Of a DNA stretch of 55,158 bases, positions 28,000 to 37,776 are shown piece after piece. Source of the DNA: Kangiellaceae bacterium (lineage in GTDB: Bacteria; Pseudomonadota; Gammaproteobacteria; Enterobacterales; Kangiellaceae); the NCBI GenBank assembly GCA_019090895.1, contig JAHRVB010000197.1:1-55158 (forward strand). Direction: 5' to 3'. The position numbers and the translations under genes are program-made. Each line of letters opens with the position of its first letter. Within the stretch, counting starts at the first letter, position 1. A model generated the notes under the pieces. The model worked only from the letters and a program-made list of their open reading frames with translations, ran no database searches and was not told the origin of the DNA.

Positions 28000-29358
28000 A
28001 TGGGATTCGCCTATCTATTCTATTTTTCAAGCTTTATTGCAAGTATCATCAATCCATTTTGGGGGTTGGTTGGATTAATCGTTAGTATTCTAATCCGCTT
28101 TCAAGATAGATTTCCGGGAATAGCTGCGATAAAACCTTTTAGTTTATTGTTCTTAGGAATGATAATTGGTTGTGTAGTGAATCGTGAAAAGCTCGCAAAG
28201 CATAAGTGGAAACAAGATCAATTGCTGCTGGGAATGTTAGGAATGTCCGTTTTTGGTCTACTAATCTTGAATCCAGGCGATCTTGTGTTCCAAACTTGGG
28301 AATTTATTAGTTCTCTTGCCTTTTATTATTTTGCGTCACGTATTATGCAAAAACCAAGTCAGTTCGTAATTCTGTTCTCAGTGATGTCATGTTGCATTGT
28401 TTATATGGGTTATGAAGCTATTGTAGATGTAGCTGCAAATCCAGAGACTTCCTTATTTATCGATCCCCGACAAGGGCGATGGCAAGGATTAGGGTATTAT
28501 GCGAACGCAAACGAATTTGGTCAACTAATGGTTACAACCTTACCTTTTTTATTTGCTGCTTTGTTAATGAAAAATAATATCTTATTGAAATTAGTCGCTA
28601 TAGCTTTTATCGCAATATTAATCTTTGTCGTAGGTAAGACCGGTTCGCGAACAGTTATGGTATTACTCGGACTAATGGTCATTGGTACCCTTACCCTTAG
28701 AGGGAATGGTAATGTAATAAAGAAAGGTTTAACGGGCGGAATTGTTACAATTGGGGTTTTGTTTGTTTTGTCCTTTGCTCCAGGCCCTATTCAAGAACGA
28801 TTACAAACGGTACTCGACGCAGGAAACGATAAATCGTTCCAAGGTAGAACTCGTGCATGGGACCAAGGTTTTCAGATGGTCACCTGGTATCCAATAACCG
28901 GGGTTGGTAAAGGCCAGTGGAATGATTATCATGGCAGAATGCCTCACAATTCATACGTTCAAATTATGGCAGAACTTGGCCCAATCGGGATATTTTTGTT
29001 CCTTTGGGTAATTAGACTTTGCATAGTAGAATTCAAGCCATTCTTTGTAGAACCGGACCCAAAATCTGATAGTGATCCACCTGGTATTAGTTCAGCTATG
29101 AATAAGATAGAGTTGCATCCCATATGGGGAACACCAATACAGTCGACTGGTAAGGTAGAGGGCGTTGAGAAACGATTGGTTACGGAGCCTGTTGATATGC
29201 AAATTAAGACAGTCGTAATCGCGGTCGCCGTGGTCATGGGGGGATGGCTTACTTATATATTCTTGGGGAACCAAGGATATGCGGTGTGGACATATTTCTA
29301 TATTGGTCTATGTACAGCGGTTAGAAATATACACCCAAAACAAATTCAGCAAGTATAA
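28000..29358 (+). CDS. O-antigen ligase / polymerase family membrane protein
   Basis: This polytopic inner-membrane protein of 452 residues has about 10-12 hydrophobic segments. The Wzy_C/O-antigen ligase domain is visible in QGRTRAWDQGFQMVTWYPITGVGKGQWNDYHGRMPHNSYVQIMAELG, with its conserved Arg and His. It resembles the ligases placed in exosortase-A loci. A polar, Pro-rich loop lies before the final helix. It is the best candidate for polymerising the repeat unit (Wzy role), since no other polymerase is seen in the operon. Confidence 0.85.
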   Translation: MGFAYLFYFSSFIASIINPFWGLVGLIVSILIRFQDRFPGIAAIKPFSLLFLGMIIGCVVNREKLAKHKWKQDQLLLGMLGMSVFGLLILNPGDLVFQTWEFISSLAFYYFASRIMQKPSQFVILFSVMSCCIVYMGYEAIVDVAANPETSLFIDPRQGRWQGLGYYANANEFGQLMVTTLPFLFAALLMKNNILLKLVAIAFIAILIFVVGKTGSRTVMVLLGLMVIGTLTLRGNGNVIKKGLTGGIVTIGVLFVLSFAPGPIQERLQTVLDAGNDKSFQGRTRAWDQGFQMVTWYPITGVGKGQWNDYHGRMPHNSYVQIMAELGPIGIFLFLWVIRLCIVEFKPFFVEPDPKSDSDPPGISSAMNKIELHPIWGTPIQSTGKVEGVEKRLVTEPVDMQIKTVVIAVAVVMGGWLTYIFLGNQGYAVWTYFYIGLCTAVRNIHPKQIQQV

Positions 29359-29383
29359 AAATTGCGGTAGGTTCGAAAAACAC

Positions 29384-30517
29384 ATGACAATTATTATTAT
29401 TACATTAGTATCGTTATCGATTCTATTTTTCTTATTATTACTAATATATGTAAAAAAGAAAAAGATTGATGTTTGGCTCTTTTCCTATTTGACAGGTTTG
29501 TTTAACAATTCAATTCATACTAAAGAGCCTGTTGATATTATGCTTCTATTTGTTGACCATTTCGAACTTAATGGCCATGAAGATCGATTGGAGGCATGGG
29601 AAATTAAATATCCGGCGTTAGCAAAAAAACACGTCGATAGCGATGGACAACATCCTAAACACAGTCTTTTTTATGCGATGGATCTCATGCATGAACATGA
29701 GCTAGATCGACTTCAACATTTAGTTACCGAGGGGATAGGTGAATTTGAACTCCATTGGCATCACGACCACGATACGGAACAAAGTTTTGTTGAAAAGTTA
29801 GATGCTGCCATGGATGTTTTTCACAAATATGGATATATGAAACCCTTTAAAGAAGGCCAAAAATCCTGTTTTTCGTTTATACATGGGGATTGGTCTTTGG
29901 CGAATTCTAGAGGCGAGAGCTTTTGTGGTGTCGACAACGAAATATCATTGCTTATGGACGCAGGGTGTTACGGTGATTTCACCTTCCCAGCTTTGTTCAA
30001 TCAAGCACAACCTCCTATGATTAATAACATTTATTACTCTACTGACAATGAACAAAAAGCAGCTTATTTTAAGGGCCGAGAAGCGACCGTAGGTCAAGTT
30101 CAATTAGACGATGAGTTCATGATTTTTCAAGGTCCACTGACTATCAATTGGAAAGATTGGCGTCACAAGTGGCACCCTACTATTGAAGATGGTGATATTA
30201 GTCGGTTTCCTACACATGATGATCCAAAAAGAATCGATGCTTGGATACGACAAAACATTCATGTAAAAGGGCAGCCAAATTGGCAATTTGTAAAAATATT
30301 TTGTCATGGAGCACAAGATCACAAATCTGTCGTAAGTGATACTACTGACAGAATGTTCGATTATCTTGAATCTCACTATAATGATGGCAACAACTATCGT
30401 CTGCATTATGTAAGTGCTCGAGAAGCATACAATATAGTAAAAGCTGCTGAAGATGGGAAGAATGGAAATCCAAATAGTTTTAGAGATTACATTATTCCGC
30501 ACCCGCTAGACCGGTAG
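29384..30517 (+). CDS. Unrecognised membrane-anchored His-rich protein
   Basis: I do not recognise this protein. From the ATG at 29384 it is 377 residues with one N-terminal transmembrane helix (TIIIITLVSLSILFFLLLLIYV), then a soluble domain. The domain has several acidic/His clusters: LLFVDHFELNGHEDR (residues 54-68), HWHHDHD (124-130), FIHGDW (165-170) and FCHGAQDH near residue 310. The pattern recalls the metal-binding motifs of NodB-type esterases in a diverged form, but this is only an impression. The frame is open to an ATG at 29279 inside the ligase gene; that start would spoil the membrane anchor. It sits between the ligase and a true NodB deacetylase. Confidence 0.75.
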   Translation: MTIIIITLVSLSILFFLLLLIYVKKKKIDVWLFSYLTGLFNNSIHTKEPVDIMLLFVDHFELNGHEDRLEAWEIKYPALAKKHVDSDGQHPKHSLFYAMDLMHEHELDRLQHLVTEGIGEFELHWHHDHDTEQSFVEKLDAAMDVFHKYGYMKPFKEGQKSCFSFIHGDWSLANSRGESFCGVDNEISLLMDAGCYGDFTFPALFNQAQPPMINNIYYSTDNEQKAAYFKGREATVGQVQLDDEFMIFQGPLTINWKDWRHKWHPTIEDGDISRFPTHDDPKRIDAWIRQNIHVKGQPNWQFVKIFCHGAQDHKSVVSDTTDRMFDYLESHYNDGNNYRLHYVSAREAYNIVKAAEDGKNGNPNSFRDYIIPHPLDR

Positions 30518-30563
30518 GTTGGCAGTATTGTTAGTTAAATGATAAAAGGTATAAAAATTTTGT

Positions 30564-31601
30564 ATGCTTAAGAAAGTTATTAAATGGATCTTTATTTATT
30601 GTGGACCTTGGTCAATCGCTCGTCTGTTTAAACGAAGACAGTCAGGCGCCGGTATATCAATTCTTTATGGACATCGAGTGCTTGAAGATCAAGTCATAGC
30701 CAATAAAGAGGACTCTCGAACAATTACGGGCCAAACATCAGTATCAGAAGTTATAGAATCTATAAAAGTACTAAATAAATTCTACAAGATTATATCAATA
30801 GAAAAAGCAGTTGAACTACTCAGTAATGGAGATGTAAAAGCAGAGAGTGCAGTTTTGACTTTCGATGATGGATTCAAAGATAATTTCAAGAACCTATATC
30901 CAGTACTAAAAAAATATAATATTCCAGCCACGTTTTATATCAACGCATCAGTAATTGGAACGAATAAGAGTCTTTGGTTCCAGGCGGTAATTAATTTTTT
31001 CTTTGCCATTAAGGAACAAGAAATAAATATACCGTTAACGGGGGAGTCTTATGACTTATCTTCAGCTAGTAAACGCTATCAGGCTGCTTTTGGATTTATG
31101 CGTTATCTGCAGGCAAATCATAAACCTGAAGAATTTCATTCTGTGATTGATGAGATTGCTGGTGAGAAATGTTTACCCGTTGAAAGCGATTATCATATGA
31201 GTTGGGAGGAATTAGAGATACTAGCCAATGATCCACTAATTACAATTGGAGCTCATAGCTACAATCATTACCCACTTTCTTTTTGTAGCGAAGACCTCTC
31301 TAACTTTGAAATATCCGAATCTATTACATCTTTAGAAAAGAAGTTAAATATCAAAATTAGGCACTTTAGCTACCCGCGTGGACATATTGAAGATTTTAAC
31401 GAGCATCATATTGCTTGCTTGAAATCAAATAGTGTAATTTCTGGTGTGTCTACTATTAGAGGGGTCAATAGAGTTGGTGAAGATATGCACCGTTTAAAAA
31501 GGGTAGGTTTCCCTCAGAATATTAGTAAAGATAGAGTGGATTTTCTTTGGCATATTGGTGGGATTCCTCAAATGCTCCAGCCCTTAAAATCTTCCAAATA
31601 G
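30564..31601 (+). CDS. Polysaccharide deacetylase (NodB family) 2
   Basis: This second NodB-fold deacetylase has 345 residues. Motif 1 is LTFDDG with D101-D102, motif 2 is GAHSYNH with the two metal His, and motif 3 is FSYPRG. Between motifs 1 and 2 is an insertion of about 80 residues, including FQAVINFFF. A hydrophobic N-terminal stretch is followed by RLFKRR, so membrane association is possible. Its stop is followed 8 bases later by the flippase GTG start. Confidence 0.9.
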   Translation: MLKKVIKWIFIYCGPWSIARLFKRRQSGAGISILYGHRVLEDQVIANKEDSRTITGQTSVSEVIESIKVLNKFYKIISIEKAVELLSNGDVKAESAVLTFDDGFKDNFKNLYPVLKKYNIPATFYINASVIGTNKSLWFQAVINFFFAIKEQEINIPLTGESYDLSSASKRYQAAFGFMRYLQANHKPEEFHSVIDEIAGEKCLPVESDYHMSWEELEILANDPLITIGAHSYNHYPLSFCSEDLSNFEISESITSLEKKLNIKIRHFSYPRGHIEDFNEHHIACLKSNSVISGVSTIRGVNRVGEDMHRLKRVGFPQNISKDRVDFLWHIGGIPQMLQPLKSSK

Positions 31602-31609
31602 GGACTACT

Positions 31610-33079
31610 GTGAGACTTAGAACTCAGGTTATCTTAACCAGCATTAGTAAGTCGTTAAAGCACGTCAGTGTGTTTATACTTGCGATATTCTTGACTCGTT
31701 ATTTTACCAAATATGAGTACGGCACTTATTTGCAAGTGATGCTTATAGCTAACTTTGCAGTCTACTTTGCTGTTTTTGGAATTCCGTCTAGTGTCTACTA
31801 TTTTTTACCTCGCTCGGCTGAAAAGAAAAGATTAGTAAAAAATACGATGATTCTACTATTCGTAATTTCTTTCCTAGTGTCCATTTGTATCTATCTGTCA
31901 ATAGATCTACTAGCAAAGGGTTTCAATAATCCAAACCTCTTAGAATATGGTTGGTTAATCGCAGCGTTTATATTACTTCAAATACCAATTAAGCTATATG
32001 AACCTTTTATGGTAAGTACAAAAAATGTAGCTCGGTTCGTCATGGTAAATGCAACATTTAATGTTGGATTTTTATTGGCCATATTGATCCCTGTGCTTCT
32101 CGATTGGAAATTAGTTGAAGTACTTTATAGCTTGTTTTACTTTTTTATCGCGCAATTAATTGCTGTTTACATCATGACTATTTATACCTTTTTTAATCTT
32201 GAAGATGATCCCGAGGGTGATGATTATCTAATAAAGGAACAGCTCGCATACTCATTGCCAATTGGATTTACAGGAGCTATTGCGCAACTCGGAATCGCAA
32301 TTGATAAAATGATAGTGAGCGGATATTACGATCCTGAAGAATTAGCCGTGTACACACGTGGCGCAATGGAAATCCCAATGCTAAATGTCATCGCCAATTC
32401 TCTGGGAAACATACTAATGCCACGTTTTGTCGAGGAGTACCATAAAGGTAATATCGATGCTGTTATGACACTCTGGCATAGTTCCATTAAAATGATGGCA
32501 ATGTTTATTTACCCAACATTAGTATATTTTCTTCTGGTGGCAGATCATCTTATTCCTTTCTTGTTTACTGACGCATATTTGGATAGCGTAATAATTTTTC
32601 AAGTTTATACCTTAGGGCTATTAACCCGTATCACTAGTTACGATGCGATCGTGAGGGCTGTAGGAAAGACCAAAATACTTTTTAAAATGTCTATTCTAGC
32701 GGTCTCGTTAAATATCTTATTTACGGTTATATTAATCGAATTGATAGGTATAGTTGGTGCTCCACTGGCGACAGTGATAGTTGGAACAGTGCTTCGTTTC
32801 GTTTATCTTGTCGTTATTACAAAGCTAATGAGTGTTTCGTTGATGGCTGTATTTCCATGGATCTCGCTTGCAAAGTTAATCGGATCAGCATTGATTGCAG
32901 GTGCCCTTACATTACCAATAATGCTGTTGGACTACTCTCACGCTACAATGCTTGTTATATCGGGTGTTGTTTTTAGTATCGCTTACTTGGTTACTTTTAG
33001 ATTTGCAAAAGCGCTTAGTCCAAAAGAACTTGAATCAGTGCGAGGATTATTACCCCGCCAATTACGTTGGATTTTATAA
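31610..33079 (+). CDS. Wzx-type polysaccharide flippase
   Basis: This is an oligosaccharide-lipid flippase of the Wzx/MOP superfamily. It has 489 residues and about 12-14 transmembrane helices; LTSISKSLKHVSVFILAIFLTRYFTKYEYGTYLQ is the usual start. It moves undecaprenyl-linked repeat units across the inner membrane. The frame is open back to 31547, inside the deacetylase gene. The GTG at 31610 has AGGGA 5 bases upstream and gives a proper N-terminus. The stop TAA overlaps the ATG of the next gene. Confidence 0.9.
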   Translation: MRLRTQVILTSISKSLKHVSVFILAIFLTRYFTKYEYGTYLQVMLIANFAVYFAVFGIPSSVYYFLPRSAEKKRLVKNTMILLFVISFLVSICIYLSIDLLAKGFNNPNLLEYGWLIAAFILLQIPIKLYEPFMVSTKNVARFVMVNATFNVGFLLAILIPVLLDWKLVEVLYSLFYFFIAQLIAVYIMTIYTFFNLEDDPEGDDYLIKEQLAYSLPIGFTGAIAQLGIAIDKMIVSGYYDPEELAVYTRGAMEIPMLNVIANSLGNILMPRFVEEYHKGNIDAVMTLWHSSIKMMAMFIYPTLVYFLLVADHLIPFLFTDAYLDSVIIFQVYTLGLLTRITSYDAIVRAVGKTKILFKMSILAVSLNILFTVILIELIGIVGAPLATVIVGTVLRFVYLVVITKLMSVSLMAVFPWISLAKLIGSALIAGALTLPIMLLDYSHATMLVISGVVFSIAYLVTFRFAKALSPKELESVRGLLPRQLRWIL

Positions 33080-34155
33080 TGGCAACTGCACTCGAAATTT
33101 TGGCCAGTAAAAAATGGAACATAGACTTAGAGACTTCTGAACGACTATGTTCTCTTATAAATACATTTATGGACTCCAGTGAAGCAAAGCAACTGACGTT
33201 GATAGATATTAAACAATTCTCTAGTTATTTTGTTACCCATGTTTATAAGCTCGTTTGTAAAGATGGGCGTAGGACAAGGAATTATTATGCAAAATTCGCT
33301 TACCTTCCTAAAGGGCATGAAAAGAGACAACGAGAAAGAATAAAATATGAGTATGACTATACGGCCAAGATCTATGATTTACTCCAAAGCAGCGAATGTT
33401 TCGATAGCGTAAAACCAATCGATTTTTATCCAGTAGAAGGCGCCTTTGTAATGGCAGAGATGCAAGGAGAGAGGTTGGATATTATGCTAGTTAATGCTAT
33501 GAAGATAATTGGCCCAACGAAACCCGATAAACTCTATGATTCTATGAAACAGGCTGGATCATGGCTTGCGTATTTTCAAAAGAATATGCCTATGGGTAAC
33601 GAAAAGCGATTTACATCAGAGCAGTTACTAGAAAGAATCAGATTATACCTCAAAAAAGTAGATGCTGAAGATGACAAAATAATATCAAAGAATCTGTCAA
33701 ATCAATTGATTGACAAAACGACGAAAGTTCTAGAAAAATTTCAAAAAGAAGACTTTTTAATTACTGCTAAACACAACGACTTTGCTCCATGGAATCTAAT
33801 GAAAGGCGAAGGTTCCATAATCGGTTTCGATTATGCAGATTGTGAATTCGACTCGCGGTATTATGATGTGTATCATTTTACTCGATCACTTAATACTTTC
33901 AAGCTAAAACCAATTAGAAAGAAAACCGTTATAGAAGGGTGCAAAGATGCTTTCTTAGAAGGCTATGGTGAAAGTACTCCATTGGACCACCCCACAAGAA
34001 TCTACTTCAATATCTTCTTTTCTTTGGAAAGAATACAGATGCTGTTACGAGCAAAGAAAAGAAATTTGGGTGCTATTGGAAGATTGAAAACTTTGTCTCA
34101 GAAACGACATCTACGATGGTATCTAAGTGAACTTTCTAGAATGGAAAATTTATAG
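33079..34155 (+). CDS. Aminoglycoside-phosphotransferase/choline-kinase-like protein
   Basis: This kinase-like protein of 358 residues has the APH fold signature: HNDFAPWN (H232, D234, N239; HxDxxxxN catalytic loop) and GFDYAD (DFG-like metal site). The N-lobe is shortened and irregular. The substrate is unknown. By context a sugar or polysaccharide precursor is plausible, and antibiotic resistance is unlikely. The ATG at 33079 shares a base with the flippase stop (TAATG), which indicates translational coupling. It is the last gene of the rightward operon and overlaps the convergent GT4 gene by 6 bases. Confidence 0.8.
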   Translation: MATALEILASKKWNIDLETSERLCSLINTFMDSSEAKQLTLIDIKQFSSYFVTHVYKLVCKDGRRTRNYYAKFAYLPKGHEKRQRERIKYEYDYTAKIYDLLQSSECFDSVKPIDFYPVEGAFVMAEMQGERLDIMLVNAMKIIGPTKPDKLYDSMKQAGSWLAYFQKNMPMGNEKRFTSEQLLERIRLYLKKVDAEDDKIISKNLSNQLIDKTTKVLEKFQKEDFLITAKHNDFAPWNLMKGEGSIIGFDYADCEFDSRYYDVYHFTRSLNTFKLKPIRKKTVIEGCKDAFLEGYGESTPLDHPTRIYFNIFFSLERIQMLLRAKKRNLGAIGRLKTLSQKRHLRWYLSELSRMENL

Positions 34156-35298
34156 AGAATAAAGTTGCTGAACTACCATTTCAGCATTTTTATCCCAATC
34201 GTACCAATCAAATACAGGCATATCGTTCTTATCAATGTTTAATGATTTACTTATGCCTTCGGCAAGTGCGTCCGGATTTTCCGGCGAAACAACGAGGCCA
34301 AATTCTGGCTTCGATATTATATCGGGGACGGCTCCTACGTTTGACGCTACAACTGGAGTACCACAAGAAAGTGCTTCTAGAACAACATTAGGACAACCCT
34401 CCCTCAAACTAGGTAGACAAAGCAAGTTAACTGCTGCTAAATAATCAGGAATAAATTGGTGTTCAACTCTTCCTATGAGAGTGATCTTGTTCTCTAACTC
34501 GTTGTCCATAATTTGTTTTTTTATTTCAAATTCAAGAGGACCAGACCCTATTACCAGTAACTCGACTTCTTCATGCTTGAGTAATGCGAACGCATCGATC
34601 AAATAATTCAATCCCTTTTCAACTTGAAAATTGCCAACAAACAAACAGAGTTTTTTGTTTTTCTCCAGCTTTAGTTTCTTCCGAGCCAAGTCCATTGGTT
34701 GACGAATAAATTTATCCTGGTTGACCCCATTATGTATTACTTTTGTTTTACCTAAAGGAATTCCTAGTGCTTCGATTTTGTTCTTTAGTTCATGACTCTT
34801 CACTATATTAATATCTGAATCTATTAGTGCTTTTGTAATTAGCTGTCTTCGTATTCTATATTTTGTATATTCGTTTATATCACAGCCAAGTGCATGTAAA
34901 GCGATGGGTAAATTAAACTTTTTTGCTGCTAATCCAGCACCGAAACCGTCTGGATAGACCCAGTGAGCAGAAATTACGTCGGCTCTATTTTGAGCGACTA
35001 GTTGTTCGATGGTAGATCGTATTCCCAGGTAAAAAAAGTAACCTGTTAATGACCTTAGTATTTTGGGTATTACTATGTATCTAGGATGAAAGACTTCAAT
35101 GCCATCGATAATCTCAACAGATGGAATCGAATCCTTTCTTCTGAATAATTCGAGAGGATTAAAAGGTATAGGAGCAATCACCGATATTCGTGTCTTAATT
35201 GCTATTGAATCCGTGAGTTGCTTTATAAAAAGCCCTCTGGTTTTCTCGTTGCTATTAGGATATAGGTTAGAAATTAATACGATTGATTTTTTGCCCAT
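34150..35298 (-). CDS. GT4 glycosyltransferase (TuaC-like)
   Basis: This is a family 4 glycosyltransferase of 382 residues. The N-terminal IVLISNLYPNSNEKTRGLFIKQ is similar to TuaC-type enzymes. The C-terminal donor site reads SLREGCPNVVLEALSCGTPVV, with the EX7E motif. It is the last gene of the leftward unit and follows the PaaK-like gene after 13 bases, with a GGGGA-containing upstream sequence. It converges with the kinase-like gene with a 6-base overlap and no terminator between. Confidence 0.92.
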   Translation of the reverse strand: MGKKSIVLISNLYPNSNEKTRGLFIKQLTDSIAIKTRISVIAPIPFNPLELFRRKDSIPSVEIIDGIEVFHPRYIVIPKILRSLTGYFFYLGIRSTIEQLVAQNRADVISAHWVYPDGFGAGLAAKKFNLPIALHALGCDINEYTKYRIRRQLITKALIDSDINIVKSHELKNKIEALGIPLGKTKVIHNGVNQDKFIRQPMDLARKKLKLEKNKKLCLFVGNFQVEKGLNYLIDAFALLKHEEVELLVIGSGPLEFEIKKQIMDNELENKITLIGRVEHQFIPDYLAAVNLLCLPSLREGCPNVVLEALSCGTPVVASNVGAVPDIISKPEFGLVVSPENPDALAEGISKSLNIDKNDMPVFDWYDWDKNAEMVVQQLYSL

Positions 35299-35311
35299 AC
35301 GACATTATCCC

Positions 35312-36676
35312 CTATTTATTAACCTTTGATATAGTGAATAGAAGCTTTCCAGTGGCCGTAGGTTTAATTTCTTTAACAAAATTTGGTGTTATTTGAATGT
35401 TCTGTCCAAGCATATTTTTTGTCTTTTCTATGATCTTGTCGAGATAATCTTTGCTCTGTATTGGGTTTGATTCAACAATATTTAATGTGATCAAATCTAG
35501 CGACTCTTGGATCATTTGAAACTGTTTTACTTCAGGCAATTCATAAAATAGATGAGTAAAATACTCTCCATGTATTTTATCACCCTTGTCAGAGACAAAA
35601 AAATCACCGCTTCGTCCTTCAACACTGCCTAATAATGGTAAAGTTCTTCCACAAACACATTTACTATTTGTAACCTTCCCAACATCTCCGAGTTTATAGC
35701 GAATGAGAGGCATACCAAAATTCCAAAAATCTGTGATTAAGATGTCTCCATTACCTTGTGAGACTGCTGTTTCCGTAGTGTCTACCACTTCTAATAATAT
35801 ATTTTCAGCATTAATATGTAGCCCAGATTGTTGTTTACATTCACTAGCGATGAGTCCAACTTCTCTTGAACCATAACGATTTAATACTTTGCATTTAAAG
35901 GCTTGCTCGACTATCTGTCGTTTCTCTTCAGTTAGAGTTTCCGCAGACGATACTATCCCATCAAGATTTATGTTGTGGTCCGGTTTGTTTTTTGTCAAAA
36001 ACTTAGCGTAGAGGGTCAGCGCGTTTGCATATCCAAGTATCATACTTGGTTGAAGATTCTCGAGTAGGTGTGTGAACTCACTCATTTCAGAATCCGACAT
36101 TTCAAATGCATCCAATTCCCATTGACGCTCTACATAAGTACTAAGAATATTTTCTCTAAAAGACTGAACGGCCTTTAGATCTCTCTGCGCGCCCCAAATT
36201 AGCGCTTTTCTCTTTCCAATATCCCAACCTGTCCAACGGTCATGCCTAATTTGATCAGCTCGACGCAAGTTATGTCGCTCTATATTTTTAAAATATACAG
36301 TAGGTTCACCTGTAGAACCTCCAGAGCTATCTTTGATTAACTCCTCGCGGGGATATTGTGACGAAATCATATCCTCCATTCTATCTTGGATAGTGCTTTT
36401 AGTTAGAACAGGTAGTTTCTCAATGTCTGATAGTTGCTTGATGTCGACTGGTTTAATCCCGCGTTCAAGCATTATTTCTCGGTAATAAACAGTATTTTCA
36501 AAAGCATAAGCAACTATTCTTTGAAGTCGTTCTAGCCGTAATTGATTGAGGTCTTCCTCGCTAAGATACTGAGACTGCTCTAGTTCGGAGAGGCGTTTTA
36601 GACGTTTGTCTCCATTCTTCCAGTAGTATAGAGGATAAATTATATGTTTATTAATTGGGCGCAGTAAATCAATCAT
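35312..36676 (-). CDS. PaaK/CapK-like adenylate-forming enzyme
   Basis: This 454-residue protein of the phenylacetate-CoA ligase/CapK family has the adenylation motif DSSGGSTGEPTVYF at residues 116-129, NRYGSREVG in the middle and KLGDVGK before the C-terminal lid. A CVCGRTLPLLGSVEGR segment with two Cys is typical of the group. In capsule and exopolysaccharide loci such proteins are thought to activate small carboxylates or amino acids that decorate the polymer. The true substrate cannot be read. It starts 2 bases after the sulfotransferase stop. Confidence 0.88.
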   Translation of the reverse strand: MIDLLRPINKHIIYPLYYWKNGDKRLKRLSELEQSQYLSEEDLNQLRLERLQRIVAYAFENTVYYREIMLERGIKPVDIKQLSDIEKLPVLTKSTIQDRMEDMISSQYPREELIKDSSGGSTGEPTVYFKNIERHNLRRADQIRHDRWTGWDIGKRKALIWGAQRDLKAVQSFRENILSTYVERQWELDAFEMSDSEMSEFTHLLENLQPSMILGYANALTLYAKFLTKNKPDHNINLDGIVSSAETLTEEKRQIVEQAFKCKVLNRYGSREVGLIASECKQQSGLHINAENILLEVVDTTETAVSQGNGDILITDFWNFGMPLIRYKLGDVGKVTNSKCVCGRTLPLLGSVEGRSGDFFVSDKGDKIHGEYFTHLFYELPEVKQFQMIQESLDLITLNIVESNPIQSKDYLDKIIEKTKNMLGQNIQITPNFVKEIKPTATGKLLFTISKVNK

Positions 36677-36678
36677 AA

Positions 36679-37776
36679 CTATAGCGCCGACTGTTTTAGA
36701 GTGGTATATAGCTGATTAGCTTGCGCTAACAAATTCGCGTCTATCTGAGAATCATTTTGAGGTTTCGAAGTAGGCTGTCTGATCTTTTCTGCATTTTTAA
36801 TAAACGAAGAATGATCTTTGAGTTTGGATTTTTTAGCTAAATTAGATAGAGTTTCAACAGGAGACTTTAGTAACTTGTTGTAATCTACGAGGTACACTTG
36901 TTCACTCTGTTGTTCTAATATATTACTGTAGCCAGCAATCCAGTATCGAAGCCAAAAGTTGGCGTCATCGTAATTTATTTCACCCTCGTAAGAATCTAAC
37001 CAATTATCAAAATCTATGGGTTTGAAGTTCTCTCCAAAATCATAATGGCCTAACCATCGCATGTAGTTTTTCGCGAAACTATCATCTTTGTGCATATTTA
37101 AGAATTGTTGGTGTTGTTTCATTAAAGAACCTATGTGTGCAAGAGGTTCTCTAAAGGGGACTAGGATAATAGCTGTAGGAAATAGTCGGGTCAATACCGA
37201 TAATCTAGCACAATTTGCGTTATTCTTTGAGATATAACGTTTTGGGTTATCCAAAGACTTACTTTCGTTTTGTGAGGACTCCAAAATCAATTTCTTGAGA
37301 GTAACTTGGAATTTTTCCGCAAACGTCTTAGAGGTGTTAGATAGCGTTAGAGCTTTTAGTCTATCGTCCTGCACATAATTATCTTTCAGAAAACTTAACC
37401 ATATAACTTCTTCAAATGCTTCAGGGCTGTCAAAAGATACTTCCATACCATCACCGTGAGCGCGTTCGACAGCCTTACTTTTCTTCTCAAAAGGTTTGGA
37501 TAATTTCTTCCAAAGCAAAGGCGCCAAGATAAATGGCATGTGTCGGTAGGAATAAGTACAAAACTCATTTGATTGATATAAAAAATCAAGTAGTAACGTT
37601 GTACCAGAACGAGGCAGTCCGGTAACAAATATTTCGTTCTTAGATTCTATCTTCTCCAGTTCTTTTTTATTAAGATCTGTTTCTAAGTCAGCAAGCAGTT
37701 TTTGCACACCTGGAACGCTGAAAGCTAAGTGATGAAGTGTGCGATCAAGTAAGCTATAATTTTCTGCGAATGACAT
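36679..37776 (-). CDS. PAPS-dependent sulfotransferase family protein
   Basis: This 365-residue sulfotransferase has the 5'-phosphosulfate-binding loop VTGLPRSGTTLL (residues 51-62) and a 3'-phosphate-binding region FPTAIILVPFREPLAHIGSLMKQH. It would transfer sulfate from PAPS to a hydroxyl of the polysaccharide or a precursor in the cytoplasm. Its start overlaps the end of the upstream small membrane protein gene by 23 bases. No PAPS synthesis gene is in the window. Confidence 0.88.
   Translation of the reverse strand: MSFAENYSLLDRTLHHLAFSVPGVQKLLADLETDLNKKELEKIESKNEIFVTGLPRSGTTLLLDFLYQSNEFCTYSYRHMPFILAPLLWKKLSKPFEKKSKAVERAHGDGMEVSFDSPEAFEEVIWLSFLKDNYVQDDRLKALTLSNTSKTFAEKFQVTLKKLILESSQNESKSLDNPKRYISKNNANCARLSVLTRLFPTAIILVPFREPLAHIGSLMKQHQQFLNMHKDDSFAKNYMRWLGHYDFGENFKPIDFDNWLDSYEGEINYDDANFWLRYWIAGYSNILEQQSEQVYLVDYNKLLKSPVETLSNLAKKSKLKDHSSFIKNAEKIRQPTSKPQNDSQIDANLLAQANQLYTTLKQSAL

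Noticed and set aside
29279..29383. Upstream start of the His-rich protein inside the ligase gene
   Set aside because: It would put a polar 35-residue stretch before the membrane anchor and overlap the ligase gene by 80 bases. The ATG at 29384 gives a normal anchor.
33079..34155. Aminoglycoside resistance gene
   Set aside because: The HNDFAPWN kinase loop is shared by many sugar and choline kinases. The gene is coupled to the flippase in an EPS operon, so a resistance role is not supported.
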